The notes beneath the pieces were generated by a model. It did not search any database and was not told the origin of the DNA. It saw nothing but the letters and a program-made list of their open reading frames with translations. A stretch of DNA of 51,331 nt. Origin: Bacteroidota bacterium (GTDB lineage Bacteria > Bacteroidota > Bacteroidia > Chitinophagales > Chitinophagaceae). The stretch is from assembly GCA_018267925.1 (NCBI GenBank), contig JAFDXO010000052.1, positions 1 through 51,331 on the forward strand, read 5' to 3'. Of this stretch, positions 35,946 to 44,881 are shown one piece after another (positions within the stretch are counted from its first letter, which is position 1; each line of letters starts with the position of its first letter). The position numbers were made by a program, and so were the translations under genes.

Positions 35946-37502
35946 TTACCGAGTTTCTTTATTTTCTCTTTGCCACAACTCAATATCTGAAGCCGTATCT
36001 ACGGGAATTTTCTTAAAACCCGAATTGGACTCCATTGGCCAACATGGTTGCACAGAAATAAGATACAAAATGCCATAACGATCCATTTCATCTACTAATT
36101 TCGATTTCGGTACGGCAAATGGCAAAGTATAAAAAGGCATGTTGGCGAAAAAAGAAATTCTCATCAAGCGTTGCGTTTCAACACCATAAGGTATATTGCT
36201 TGTTAAACCTCCTTTGATTCCGGCTTGCTTGATTTTACAGGCAATTTCATGATCGTCCAACCCTAAGCCATACATCTTTTTTAAACCCACAATCGGATAA
36301 GCCATAAAAGAAAAAGCCAGCAAAGCAACCAATCCATTCATGTTTATTTTTAGCCGATCAGCTATCATTTCAATGGTTTTTACCAACAATACCATTCCTA
36401 AAGGAACCATAAACCAGAGATATCGGGCTTCGAAATTGATAAGAAAATAGCCTAAGGGAAACAATAAAAAACTAACACTTAAAAATTTGTGTTGAGGCTC
36501 AAAAAAGAGAGTGCTTAGATTTTTTCGAATTTGGAAAAAAGCCACAACAATTGCTACTGAAAAAAATATAGACAGTTCTGAAATGCTTTGTAAAAACTTG
36601 AGAGAATTGTAGCCTATTCGAATTATCTGAAGGGTAAATAATTTCATTGAATTCCAAAAGTGTGGCGTTGCTCCATTTGCTCTAAAAGGGTCTTCCCAAT
36701 AAGAAGGGCTATTTGCATATACAGGAGGCAAAATCGCGCCCACATTGTGTTTCCAATATGGATGACCAACCAGATACCAAGATGTATTTAACATTCCGGC
36801 TGTACCTGTTGTCCATATCCCATATTTTTGATGGAGCAATAAAAACCAAGGTAAAGCGCACAAGAAAAGTGTACCAACCACCCCAAAAACAAACGTTAGG
36901 CTTGCCTTAGTTGGCTTATCATTTTTTCGCATAAAAAACCAAGCAAAAACGATGATTTCTAAAACAAAAAAAGGAAGTGAATAAGCCTTAGACAAATAGG
37001 CTAATGCCCCTAACAGCCCAACCAAAAGCCAGTTTACTTTATTCTTTATAAATGTTTCACGTAACAATTCATACAAAACCCAAAGCAGAAAAAAACAACC
37101 CCATAGATCTGCAAACAATTGCCAATAAACAGCATAGGTTAAAAAAACGGAGAGTGCCATTTCTAATAGCCAACACGACATTTTTTTCAAAAATAATTTT
37201 CTAAAAAAAAGATGGCTTAAATAAAGAAAACCGATTGCCGCAAGGGCGTTAACAACAACTGCCGAAGGCATGGCATTGAAGCCTGCCTTCATGCCCAAAG
37301 CAACAAGCCAAATACTAAATGGACTCCAATATCCATTTATGGCCGAATCATAGTCTCCTTCAACATATCTTTTTGCCAAGGTTAAATAGGCTGTTGAATC
37401 CGGATCTACATAATATTGAAAATGCGGATAAAGCAGCCAAACTGCTATTACTAAAATCGCTCCTGAAAAAAAGAACGAGATGTGTTTTTTGAATATGGTC
37501 AT
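35946..37502 (-). CDS. Polytopic membrane protein, GT-C glycosyltransferase-like
   Basis: The 518-residue product has about ten to eleven hydrophobic segments. After the first one comes an extracytoplasmic loop YYVDPDSTAYLTLAKRY (residues about 31-47) with the Asp-x-Asp pair expected of GT-C lipid-sugar transferases such as the PMT/ArnT group, and a second conserved-looking YWSPF soon after. The C-terminal 110 residues form a soluble domain. It probably moves sugars from a polyprenyl carrier outside the membrane; donor and acceptor are unknown. It starts directly after the stop of the 448-residue homologous-type gene, so the two form a translationally linked pair. Confidence 0.75.
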   Translation of the reverse strand: MTIFKKHISFFFSGAILVIAVWLLYPHFQYYVDPDSTAYLTLAKRYVEGDYDSAINGYWSPFSIWLVALGMKAGFNAMPSAVVVNALAAIGFLYLSHLFFRKLFLKKMSCWLLEMALSVFLTYAVYWQLFADLWGCFFLLWVLYELLRETFIKNKVNWLLVGLLGALAYLSKAYSLPFFVLEIIVFAWFFMRKNDKPTKASLTFVFGVVGTLFLCALPWFLLLHQKYGIWTTGTAGMLNTSWYLVGHPYWKHNVGAILPPVYANSPSYWEDPFRANGATPHFWNSMKLFTLQIIRIGYNSLKFLQSISELSIFFSVAIVVAFFQIRKNLSTLFFEPQHKFLSVSFLLFPLGYFLINFEARYLWFMVPLGMVLLVKTIEMIADRLKINMNGLVALLAFSFMAYPIVGLKKMYGLGLDDHEIACKIKQAGIKGGLTSNIPYGVETQRLMRISFFANMPFYTLPFAVPKSKLVDEMDRYGILYLISVQPCWPMESNSGFKKIPVDTASDIELWQRENKETR

Positions 37503-38849
37503 TTAAGATGAATGGTTGCCTAATATTTTTTTTCGTTGCCCTAATTTTTGAAAACCCAAAACACCACACCCTATCACCAATAGGGAAACCGGTAAATGGT
37601 AACGTGTATTAGCCAATGGACCAGTAAGCAAAGCGAGATAAATTGGAATAGAAAACAAGGCTACCTTTATAGCCAACGATGTCTTAATATCTACAAGAAA
37701 GATGCCTACCCCCACTATCTTAAAAAAATTAAACAACAGAACTAAAAACATGACCACTACTGAAAGATGAGTTTTGAAAAATGTCGGTAATTGAGCCACC
37801 GGCGTAGATTTCAAAATTTCAACTATTCGTTTATTATCCTTCTTATAAAATTGCCCATAGGTTAGCCTTCCGGTAAATAAATCAATCTCACCTTTACCCG
37901 GATGGATAAAAAACTGAACACTGTATTTTAGATGAAACCATAAATAAGAAAAGAAATGAGCTTTTAAAAAGCTTTCTGCACGATGATTCCCATATTCATA
38001 CCATGAAGCAAAATTAGTTGACACACTGTCCCAGCGTTGCTGCTCTTGTTGCATATATTGTGCGGCTAAAAGCTTACCCAATCTTTGTTCCTGATACATT
38101 CGCACATTATAGTACATAGCATTCCAAGGTTGAATTCCGGTAAAATGAAATTTTCCCGTTCGTTGAACATTCCAACTGTTATACAAAAGCACCACTATAA
38201 TAGGGATCAAGGCAGGAAATAAAAGTCGGCATCTTTGCTTTTTTTTAAACCCGAAATACAAAAGCATTAAAAAGTGAATCGGGATAAAAAAATAAAAAAT
38301 CGGCTTTGTAAAAACGGCTCCCAGCAAAGCTAAGCTCATCTTCCACGCCCAATTAGACTTCGTTTCTCGAATCATATTTATCCAGAAATAAACATAACAC
38401 AAGACAAATGTTTGAAGAAGTAAATCAGGAGCAAGTGTATTGGCAAAAATAAATTGAGCGGGATATGCCCCTATAAACAGCAGCAACAAGCCGTCATATT
38501 TTCGATCGAAACCGGACATCAATAGTACCTTTCGAGACAGTAAAATATTGAAAACAGAAAGTGCATTTTGCAGCAACAAAACCGCCCAGTTATTTACAGC
38601 AAAAAGATAGACCAACAGCAGGAAAAGGCTATATCCGGGCGGACGTAAAGTAAAATAGAGCGGATAGATACCCCAAGCTGTATTTGAAGCATAAAACAAC
38701 CCATATTCTTTGATGTTTAGTGCCATAAATACATATTCGTATGAATCACCCATGTAAATCCGTTTAAAATGGCACGCCAACAAAAAGAATGCTACATGTA
38801 CCAGAACAACTCCAGCTACAAACCAACGATATGACAAGCGAAAAGACAC
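37503..38849 (-). CDS. Polytopic membrane protein, GT-C glycosyltransferase-like
   Basis: The 448-residue product has about nine to ten membrane segments and a similar N-terminal layout to its downstream neighbour: after TM1 a GDSYEYVFMALNI loop (about 33-45) and the conserved RPPGYSLFL after it, typical of GT-C / ArnT-like proteins. A periplasmic region lies at about 240-330. It sits 18 bases after the metal-receptor gene and shares the operon with the 518-residue gene. A specific enzyme cannot be named from sequence alone. Confidence 0.72.
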   Translation of the reverse strand: MSFRLSYRWFVAGVVLVHVAFFLLACHFKRIYMGDSYEYVFMALNIKEYGLFYASNTAWGIYPLYFTLRPPGYSLFLLLVYLFAVNNWAVLLLQNALSVFNILLSRKVLLMSGFDRKYDGLLLLFIGAYPAQFIFANTLAPDLLLQTFVLCYVYFWINMIRETKSNWAWKMSLALLGAVFTKPIFYFFIPIHFLMLLYFGFKKKQRCRLLFPALIPIIVVLLYNSWNVQRTGKFHFTGIQPWNAMYYNVRMYQEQRLGKLLAAQYMQQEQQRWDSVSTNFASWYEYGNHRAESFLKAHFFSYLWFHLKYSVQFFIHPGKGEIDLFTGRLTYGQFYKKDNKRIVEILKSTPVAQLPTFFKTHLSVVVMFLVLLFNFFKIVGVGIFLVDIKTSLAIKVALFSIPIYLALLTGPLANTRYHLPVSLLVIGCGVLGFQKLGQRKKILGNHSS

Positions 38850-38867
38850 GAGGTTAAAGATACACTT

Positions 38868-39653
38868 CTACACATCGAGTAAAAGAGATTCCAAATAGTG
38901 AGCAGCCTTGATCATTCTGCTTCCATACCAACTAAACATTTCACCATCTACAAAAAGGATTTTCGATTCAGGCAAAGCAGCCCTTAATTCTTCAGCTTGC
39001 TTTTCTTTAAAAGGGAAGGGTTCAGAAGATAATAAACATAGATCGGGGTTCAATGATTTTATATACTCTAATGAAACTTCAGGATATCGGCTTGGGTAGG
39101 GCATCACATTGTCCCATCCCATTTTAGCAAGCATTTGATGGATAAAAGTATTTTCACCGGCACACATCCAAGGTTGATACCAAATGAAATAAGCAACCCT
39201 TTTGTTCGGAAATTGTTTAATCAAGTTTGAAAAACCATTTACGATAAGTTTTATTATTCCATTTGCTTCTTCGCTATGGTTGACTAATGTCCCTATGGAT
39301 TGAATCATACGTAAAGCATCTTCAAATGAATTGATATCACTCAGCCAAACCGGATATCGAGTTGCTAATGCTTCTATTTGTTCCTGTGTATTTTCTTCTT
39401 TGTTGGCTATTATTAGATCGGGCTGAAGTTTGTCAATTTGTAGTAAGTTTAATTGTTTGGTTCCACCTACCCTTACTTTATGTCGCCACCAATTATAAGG
39501 ATGAACGCAAAACTTAGTAATTCCGACAACCTCTTCTTCTAATCCAAGATCATACAATAGTTCTGTTTGTGAAGGCACTAATGAAATGATTTTCTGAGGA
39601 GATTCCGATACCCAAACTTCCCTGTTCATCATATCGTGTATTAGTCTTGACAT
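38868..39653 (-). CDS. Helical-backbone metal receptor / BtuF-like protein without signal peptide
   Basis: The 261-residue product has the periplasmic-binding fold of the BtuF/TroA-like class: KIISLVPSQTELLYDLGL near the start, PDLIIANKEENT, and WYQPWMCAGENTFIHQML. Such receptors bind cobalamin or iron-siderophore complexes for ABC importers, but no N-terminal signal peptide or lipobox is visible at any of the possible starts, so the protein is probably cytoplasmic; no transporter genes are adjacent. Several ATGs lie close together (39674, 39653, 39632 and 39629). A perfect -7 element at 39659-39666 excludes the first; the leaderless ATG at 39653 or the one at 39632 remain. Confidence 0.8.
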   Translation of the reverse strand: MSRLIHDMMNREVWVSESPQKIISLVPSQTELLYDLGLEEEVVGITKFCVHPYNWWRHKVRVGGTKQLNLLQIDKLQPDLIIANKEENTQEQIEALATRYPVWLSDINSFEDALRMIQSIGTLVNHSEEANGIIKLIVNGFSNLIKQFPNKRVAYFIWYQPWMCAGENTFIHQMLAKMGWDNVMPYPSRYPEVSLEYIKSLNPDLCLLSSEPFPFKEKQAEELRAALPESKILFVDGEMFSWYGSRMIKAAHYLESLLLDV

Positions 39654-39658
39654 GACAA

Positions 39659-39666
39659 CAAATATA
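39659..39666 (-). promoter_or_regulatory. Promoter -7 element of the metal-receptor/GT-C operon
   Basis: On the minus strand TATATTTG matches TAnnTTTG exactly and lies only five bases before the ATG at 39653, so the transcript is either leaderless or translation starts further in. Confidence 0.6.
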
Positions 39667-39833
39667 TCGTTCATAAACCAATGTCGAGATAGAAAATGGA
39701 CTAAAACTCAAGTCATCATAATCATTTCATCGTGACTTTTCCAAAAGAAATCTCATCTTCATTTTCCAAAACAATTAGTCTTTTTGTGCTTTCTAAAAAC
39801 TCATAAAAAGGAGCAGTAAATAATCAATGCAAA

Positions 39834-39859
39834 CAGGCAGTAAATTGCTTTACTGCCTG
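39834..39859 (-). terminator. Hairpin after the small lipoprotein gene
   Basis: CAGGCAGTAAA pairs perfectly with TTTACTGCCTG around a 4-base loop, 30 bases after the lipoprotein stop. The T-run after it on the minus strand is short (TTT), so it may be a weak terminator or an mRNA-stabilising stem. Confidence 0.7.
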
Positions 39860-39888
39860 ATATAAGATTAGATACTTCTTTCTAAAAA

Positions 39889-40164
39889 TCAATGTTTTTG
39901 AGCGGCAGCGGCTTCGTCTTTTTTCAGTTTTTCTGCATCTTTTTGTTCATCTTTTTTTGCTGCATTTTCTTCGTCTTTCACACCTACGGCTGTTTGAACT
40001 GTTGCCGAATCATCTACCAATACAGCTGAATCCTTTTGTACTTGGGTTGGGTTTTCAATCACGGTTGTGTCTGAAGTTGCACCATTGTCAGATTGATCGC
40101 TATTGCCACATGCAGCCAGTGTAGCGATGCTGAACAGGGATACCAGAATAAATTTTGTTGTCAT
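39889..40164 (-). CDS. Small Lys/Glu/Ala-rich lipoprotein
   Basis: The 91-residue product has a signal peptide and lipobox TLAAC at residues 15-19, then an acidic, Thr/Ser-rich linker and a C-terminal stretch of alternating Lys, Glu, Asp and Ala, likely a helix or disordered. There is no recognised domain; similar low-complexity lipoproteins are frequent in Bacteroidota. Strong hairpin downstream. Function unknown. Confidence 0.75.
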   Translation of the reverse strand: MTTKFILVSLFSIATLAACGNSDQSDNGATSDTTVIENPTQVQKDSAVLVDDSATVQTAVGVKDEENAAKKDEQKDAEKLKKDEAAAAQKH

Positions 40165-40310
40165 GACTTGTGTGTTTTTTTTGTGAACAATAAAATAGTT
40201 GCGTACACAATATGGATTTCTTCACACAATGTACAAATTGCTGAAAAAAAGTCACCACATTTTCTCCCTCAATCAAAAAAAATCTACCTGATCAACCATA
40301 TCAAAAATGA

Positions 40311-43049
40311 CTAAAGCGCAAATACCTCATCCAATAGTTGCTGTTGTTCTCGAGCGTGCATTTTACTGAAACCGGTTGCAGAAGCAGCTCCTGCGGGTCG
40401 GCTTACTATTTTCATGGGAAAATCATCAAACAAATTCATTTTCAAAAAGCTTAGTGCGCCTGCATTTCGGGGTTCTTCTTGAATCCAAACCCATTGTGCC
40501 TTCTTATATTTCGTGCGAAGTTCAGCCAATTGCTTTTTAGGTAGTGGGTGAATTTGCTCTAAGCGAATGACAGCAACATCTTTGATTGCTTGTTGTTGTT
40601 GACGATCTGTGAGATCAAAATAAATTTTACCGGAGCAAATAATTACTTTTTTAACCTTGGCGGCATCTTTTATCTCAGCATCATCTATGATTTCTTGAAA
40701 CCCTCCTTTTGTAAAATCATCAATTGAAGAATAAGCACGATGCAGTCTGAGATTTGCTTTGGGAGAGAAGTTGACTAATGGTTTTCGGAAGCTCCATGTT
40801 AGTTGTCGGCGGAATAAATGAAATAAATTAGCAGCAGTAGTTACGTTTGTTACCACGATATTGTCTTCGGCGGCTAATTGCAGAAAACGCTCCATTCTTC
40901 CAGATGAGTGTTCAGGGCCTTGTCCTTCAAACCCATGTGGCAAAAGGAGAACTAATCCGCTCATTTTGTTCCACTTTGTTTCGGCATTTACGATGTATTG
41001 ATCAATGACCGTTTGGGCACCGTTTGCAAAGTCTCCAAACTGTGCCTCCCAAATAGTTAGCGTGTTTGGATTAGCAATAGAGTATCCGTATTCAAAACCG
41101 AGTACAGCAAATTCACTTAGCAAAGAGTTGTAAATCTGAAAACTATCGAGCTTTGCAATTTGACTTAGGCGATTGTATTCTTCATTTGTTTGTTCATCGT
41201 GCAAGATTGCATGGCGATGGGAGAAAGTACCGCGCTGCACATCTTGTCCGCTCATACGCACTTCTTTACCATCGGCTAATAAGCTGGCATAAGCCAATAG
41301 CTCGCCGGTTGCCCAATCCAGCATTTTTTGTTCGTCATACAATTTCACTTTTTCATCTAACAATTTTTGGATTTTGCGTAAGGGTTGAAAGCCCTCCGGC
41401 ACAGACATGATTGAACGGAAAAGGGTTTCTACCTGTTCTTTAGAAATTGCAGTATTGGGCGAAGAGTCAAAATCTGTATCGTTACTTTTTCGAAGCGTTT
41501 GCCATGCTCGCTCTGGTGCTTGTAGCTGATAGGGTATCGGCTTTTGTTTTAGTTCGTCTAATCGTTGCTGAAGATCATTCCAAAATGCTTGTTCCATCTC
41601 CTTGGCTAAATCTTTTGCGTCAGGCTCGCCATGTTCTAACAAGAAATTTGTGTAAACCTCTCGAACATTGGGATGTTGTTTAATAAGCTCATATAACTTG
41701 GGTTGTGTAAAGCTTGGGTCGTCACCTTCATTGTGTCCATGACGACGGTAACACACCATATCAATGAAAATATCTTGATTAAACTTTTGACGATAAGCCA
41801 CAGCCAATTCACACATTCTAACGACTGCTTCGGGATCATCTCCATTTACATGTAGCACGGGTGCTTGCACCATAGCGGCAATACTTGTACAGTAATCAGA
41901 AGATCGTGCATCATCAAAATCCGTAGTAAAGCCTATTTGATTATTAATTACGAAATGGATGGTACCTCCGGTGTGATAACCCTTTAAAAGGCTCATCTGC
42001 AATAGTTCATAGACAACACCTTGCCCTGCTACTGCGGCATCACCATGAATGAGTATCGGTAAAACTTTATCATATTCTTTCGAATAAAGAATATCTGCTT
42101 TAGCGCGAGAAAAACCGGAAACTATCGGATCTACTACTTCCAGATGTGAAGGATTAGGCGTTAGTTGAACGTTGATTTCTTTATCTGAAGGGGTTTTGAC
42201 ATTGGAATGAAAGCCCAAATGATATTTCACATCCCCGCTACCCATAGTTGTGTCGGGCGGCATATTCCCTTCAAACTCAGAAAAAATTTGTTCGTATGTT
42301 TTGCCCAATGTGTTAGCCAACACGTTTAATCGTCCACGATGTGCCATTCCAATCACTACTTCTTGTACGCCGGCATCTGCCGATTGATTGATAATGGTGT
42401 CTAAGGCTGCAATGGTAGCTTCTCCACCTTCTAAGCTAAATCGTTTTTGACCGATATATTTTGTGTGTAAGAACTTTTCAAAAATAACCCCTTCATTCAG
42501 CTTCTCAAGAATGCGGCGCTTTTCTGATAGGCTAAGCTGCTTTTGCATAGCTTGCTCAAAGGCTGCCTCTACCCACTGATATCTTTCTGGATTATTGATA
42601 TAGGTATATTGAATGCCCACATCTCCGGCATACAATTTATTCAAATGAGCAACAATAGAACTCAACTTTGCCTTTCCTAAGCCGGCAAACTGTCCGGCAT
42701 AAAACGCTGTTTGTAAATCACTATCTGAAAGACCATAATCTTTCAAATCAAGCAAGGGGTTGCGATTCTTACGTGGACGAACAGGGTTGGTTGTAGCTAA
42801 AAGATGACCACGCATTTTATAGCCGTTAATTAATTGAAATACGGCAAACTCTTTGGATAGTTGATCATTTGTAACAGGAGAGTCTGTTGTCGAGGTAGCC
42901 GATCCATTGGTACGTGAAACTGCATAATCAAACCCTTCGAAAAATTTTTTCCATTCGGGGTCAACAGATTCAGGTTGCTTTAAATAGTCGTTATAAAGCG
43001 ATTCAATGTACGAAGGATGTGCATTAGAAACGTAGCTAAAATCTTTCAT
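40311..43049 (-). CDS. sucA: 2-oxoglutarate dehydrogenase E1 component
   Basis: SucA decarboxylates 2-oxoglutarate with thiamine diphosphate in the TCA cycle complex. From the ATG at 43049 the 912-residue product starts MKDFSYVSNAHPSYIESLY, the normal N-terminus, which carries the E2-binding helix. GMAHRGRLNVLANTLG, HGDAAVAGQGVVYE and NNQIGFTT are the cofactor-binding and active-site segments; WEAQFGDFANGAQTVIDQ and HGFEGQGPEHSSGR lie in the C-terminal transketolase-like half. A promoter element at 43110-43117 lies between an ATG 26 codons upstream and this start, confirming it. The E2 gene (sucB) is not adjacent. Confidence 0.97.
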   Translation of the reverse strand: MKDFSYVSNAHPSYIESLYNDYLKQPESVDPEWKKFFEGFDYAVSRTNGSATSTTDSPVTNDQLSKEFAVFQLINGYKMRGHLLATTNPVRPRKNRNPLLDLKDYGLSDSDLQTAFYAGQFAGLGKAKLSSIVAHLNKLYAGDVGIQYTYINNPERYQWVEAAFEQAMQKQLSLSEKRRILEKLNEGVIFEKFLHTKYIGQKRFSLEGGEATIAALDTIINQSADAGVQEVVIGMAHRGRLNVLANTLGKTYEQIFSEFEGNMPPDTTMGSGDVKYHLGFHSNVKTPSDKEINVQLTPNPSHLEVVDPIVSGFSRAKADILYSKEYDKVLPILIHGDAAVAGQGVVYELLQMSLLKGYHTGGTIHFVINNQIGFTTDFDDARSSDYCTSIAAMVQAPVLHVNGDDPEAVVRMCELAVAYRQKFNQDIFIDMVCYRRHGHNEGDDPSFTQPKLYELIKQHPNVREVYTNFLLEHGEPDAKDLAKEMEQAFWNDLQQRLDELKQKPIPYQLQAPERAWQTLRKSNDTDFDSSPNTAISKEQVETLFRSIMSVPEGFQPLRKIQKLLDEKVKLYDEQKMLDWATGELLAYASLLADGKEVRMSGQDVQRGTFSHRHAILHDEQTNEEYNRLSQIAKLDSFQIYNSLLSEFAVLGFEYGYSIANPNTLTIWEAQFGDFANGAQTVIDQYIVNAETKWNKMSGLVLLLPHGFEGQGPEHSSGRMERFLQLAAEDNIVVTNVTTAANLFHLFRRQLTWSFRKPLVNFSPKANLRLHRAYSSIDDFTKGGFQEIIDDAEIKDAAKVKKVIICSGKIYFDLTDRQQQQAIKDVAVIRLEQIHPLPKKQLAELRTKYKKAQWVWIQEEPRNAGALSFLKMNLFDDFPMKIVSRPAGAASATGFSKMHAREQQQLLDEVFAL

Positions 43050-43109
43050 TTCCTGCCGGTAAAGACGGTGTTTATTATCGTGAAAATGCTTGCTTTTTGC
43101 AAAAGTGCC

Positions 43110-43117
43110 CAAAGGTA
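43110..43117 (-). promoter_or_regulatory. Promoter -7 element of sucA
   Basis: On the minus strand TACCTTTG matches TAnnTTTG exactly, 60 bases before the chosen ATG and downstream of the longest possible start. The leader would be about 55 nucleotides. Confidence 0.65.
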
Positions 43118-43226
43118 AGGCTTTCACCTCTGATTCCCCCTCTATAAAGCCACTGATTTAGGTCATAGCGTAAAAACTTAACAACCTAATTGATTTTGTG
43201 ATAAAAAAAGTGGGATTAAATTGTCG

Positions 43227-44714
43227 TTATAATTCCTTTCTCAATCGTGCTACAGGGATATTGAGTTGTTCCCGATATTTAGCCACTGTACGCCGAGCAA
43301 TATTGTAACCTTTTTCCAGCAACATATCAGTCAGTTTATCGTCGCTAAAGGGTTTGCGCTTATTTTCTTTGCTTATGATATCGGTAAGGATACTTTTTAC
43401 TTCTCGAGTAGAAACCTCTTCTCCGCTTTCTGTTTGTAGTGACTCGGAAAAAAAATATTTCAGTTTATAGGTGCCAAACTCTGTTTGCACAAATTTGCTG
43501 TTGGCTACACGAGAAACGGTGGATACATCCAAATAGGTGATGTTGGCAATATCTTTCAAAATCATGGGGCGAAGTGAAGTATCGTCGCCGGAAAGAAAAA
43601 ATTCGGTTTGAAAATCAATGATGGCTTGCATGGTTTGTAGCAAAGTATGTTGCCTTTGTTTAATGGCATCTATAAACCATTTTGCCGCATCTAGTTTTTG
43701 CTTAATAAACAATACGGCTTCTTTTTGCTTTTTGTCTTTTTTATCTCCTCGATCATAAGCCTTCATCATTTCCCGATAGCCTTCGGAGACTCTTAGTTCG
43801 GGTGCATTTTTAGAGTTTAAAGAAAGTTCGAGTTTTCCATTGTTATTAAAGACAAAGAAATCGGGGATCACATAGGTTTCTGCTTTATTCTGCACGGCAA
43901 AAGCTGATCCTGGCTTAGGATTGAGCTTAATGATTTGATGAATAACTTTTCTAAAATCGTCATCGTTCAGACCTAAATGACGTTGAATTTTCTCATAGTG
44001 CTTTTTAGTAAATTCGTTGAAATATTGATCAATAATGGCGATGCAATCTTTTACTTCCTTAGTTTGTGGTAGCCGATTTAATTGTAAAATCAAACATTCT
44101 TGAAGTGACCAAGCACAAACGCCCGGTGGGTCAAAATGTTGACGAATTTGATTGATTAATGATTGTACTTCTTCAATGGTAGTATGAACATTTTGACCAA
44201 ACGCTAGATCGTCAATCAAAGCGTTTGGTTCACGTCGTAAATATCCATCATCATCAATGCTACCAATGATTTGTTCCGCAACTCTTTCTTGTTGCTCATT
44301 CAATTCCAATAAACTCAATTGCCCTAATAAATATTCATGGAAACTGGTTTCTACACGTACCGGTGTGCTTTTCTCTTCTTGGTCGCCTTGATAATAGTCA
44401 CTATCGTAGCCATAATCACCTTCATCTTCGGCACGCAAAAAGTCATCTAACTCTACTTTATCTGCAGTGTCATCCGTCAATTCCACTTCTTCATCTGTGG
44501 ATGATTCATCCTGATCGTTGTCCGTTTGATCTAAGTTAAACTCATCTTTATCCGTTTCTGTTTCATCTGCATATTCGAGAGCCGGATTTTCTTCAATTTC
44601 TTCTTTGATCCGCTCTTCGAGATTGACAGTAGGGATTTGCAGCAGCTTCATTAATTGAATTTGCTGTGGCGACAACTTTTGTAAAAGTCTTTGTTGTTGC
44701 GATTGCCTGATCAT
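43227..44714 (-). CDS. rpoN: RNA polymerase sigma-54 factor
   Basis: The 495-residue product starts MIRQSQQQRLLQKLSPQQIQLMKLLQ, region I which contacts enhancer-binding activators. A long acidic region II (about residues 45-105) follows, then the core-binding domain and the HTH, and it ends with the RpoN box ARRTVAKYRE near 473-482 that reads the -24 element. An upstream ATG 15 codons earlier is not used, because a perfect -7 element at 44737-44744 lies between. No enhancer-binding protein gene is present in the window. Confidence 0.96.
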   Translation of the reverse strand: MIRQSQQQRLLQKLSPQQIQLMKLLQIPTVNLEERIKEEIEENPALEYADETETDKDEFNLDQTDNDQDESSTDEEVELTDDTADKVELDDFLRAEDEGDYGYDSDYYQGDQEEKSTPVRVETSFHEYLLGQLSLLELNEQQERVAEQIIGSIDDDGYLRREPNALIDDLAFGQNVHTTIEEVQSLINQIRQHFDPPGVCAWSLQECLILQLNRLPQTKEVKDCIAIIDQYFNEFTKKHYEKIQRHLGLNDDDFRKVIHQIIKLNPKPGSAFAVQNKAETYVIPDFFVFNNNGKLELSLNSKNAPELRVSEGYREMMKAYDRGDKKDKKQKEAVLFIKQKLDAAKWFIDAIKQRQHTLLQTMQAIIDFQTEFFLSGDDTSLRPMILKDIANITYLDVSTVSRVANSKFVQTEFGTYKLKYFFSESLQTESGEEVSTREVKSILTDIISKENKRKPFSDDKLTDMLLEKGYNIARRTVAKYREQLNIPVARLRKEL

Positions 44715-44736
44715 ATGCTTCGATTTCGAGGGAAAA

Positions 44737-44744
44737 CAAAAATA
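44737..44744 (-). promoter_or_regulatory. Promoter -7 element of rpoN
   Basis: On the minus strand TATTTTTG matches TAnnTTTG, 22 bases before the chosen ATG. It overlaps the codons of the longer frame and so supports the internal start. Confidence 0.55.
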
Positions 44745-44881
44745 ACCATAACCGAACAACCCTAAGACTAAACCTTACAATATTCAGTTGATTTTTCTGC
44801 ATTTAGCAAAATTGCAACATGGGATTTCTTTAATCCAACAAGGTTTTGTATTTTTCATGCGATTGACAATTGCGTGATCAG

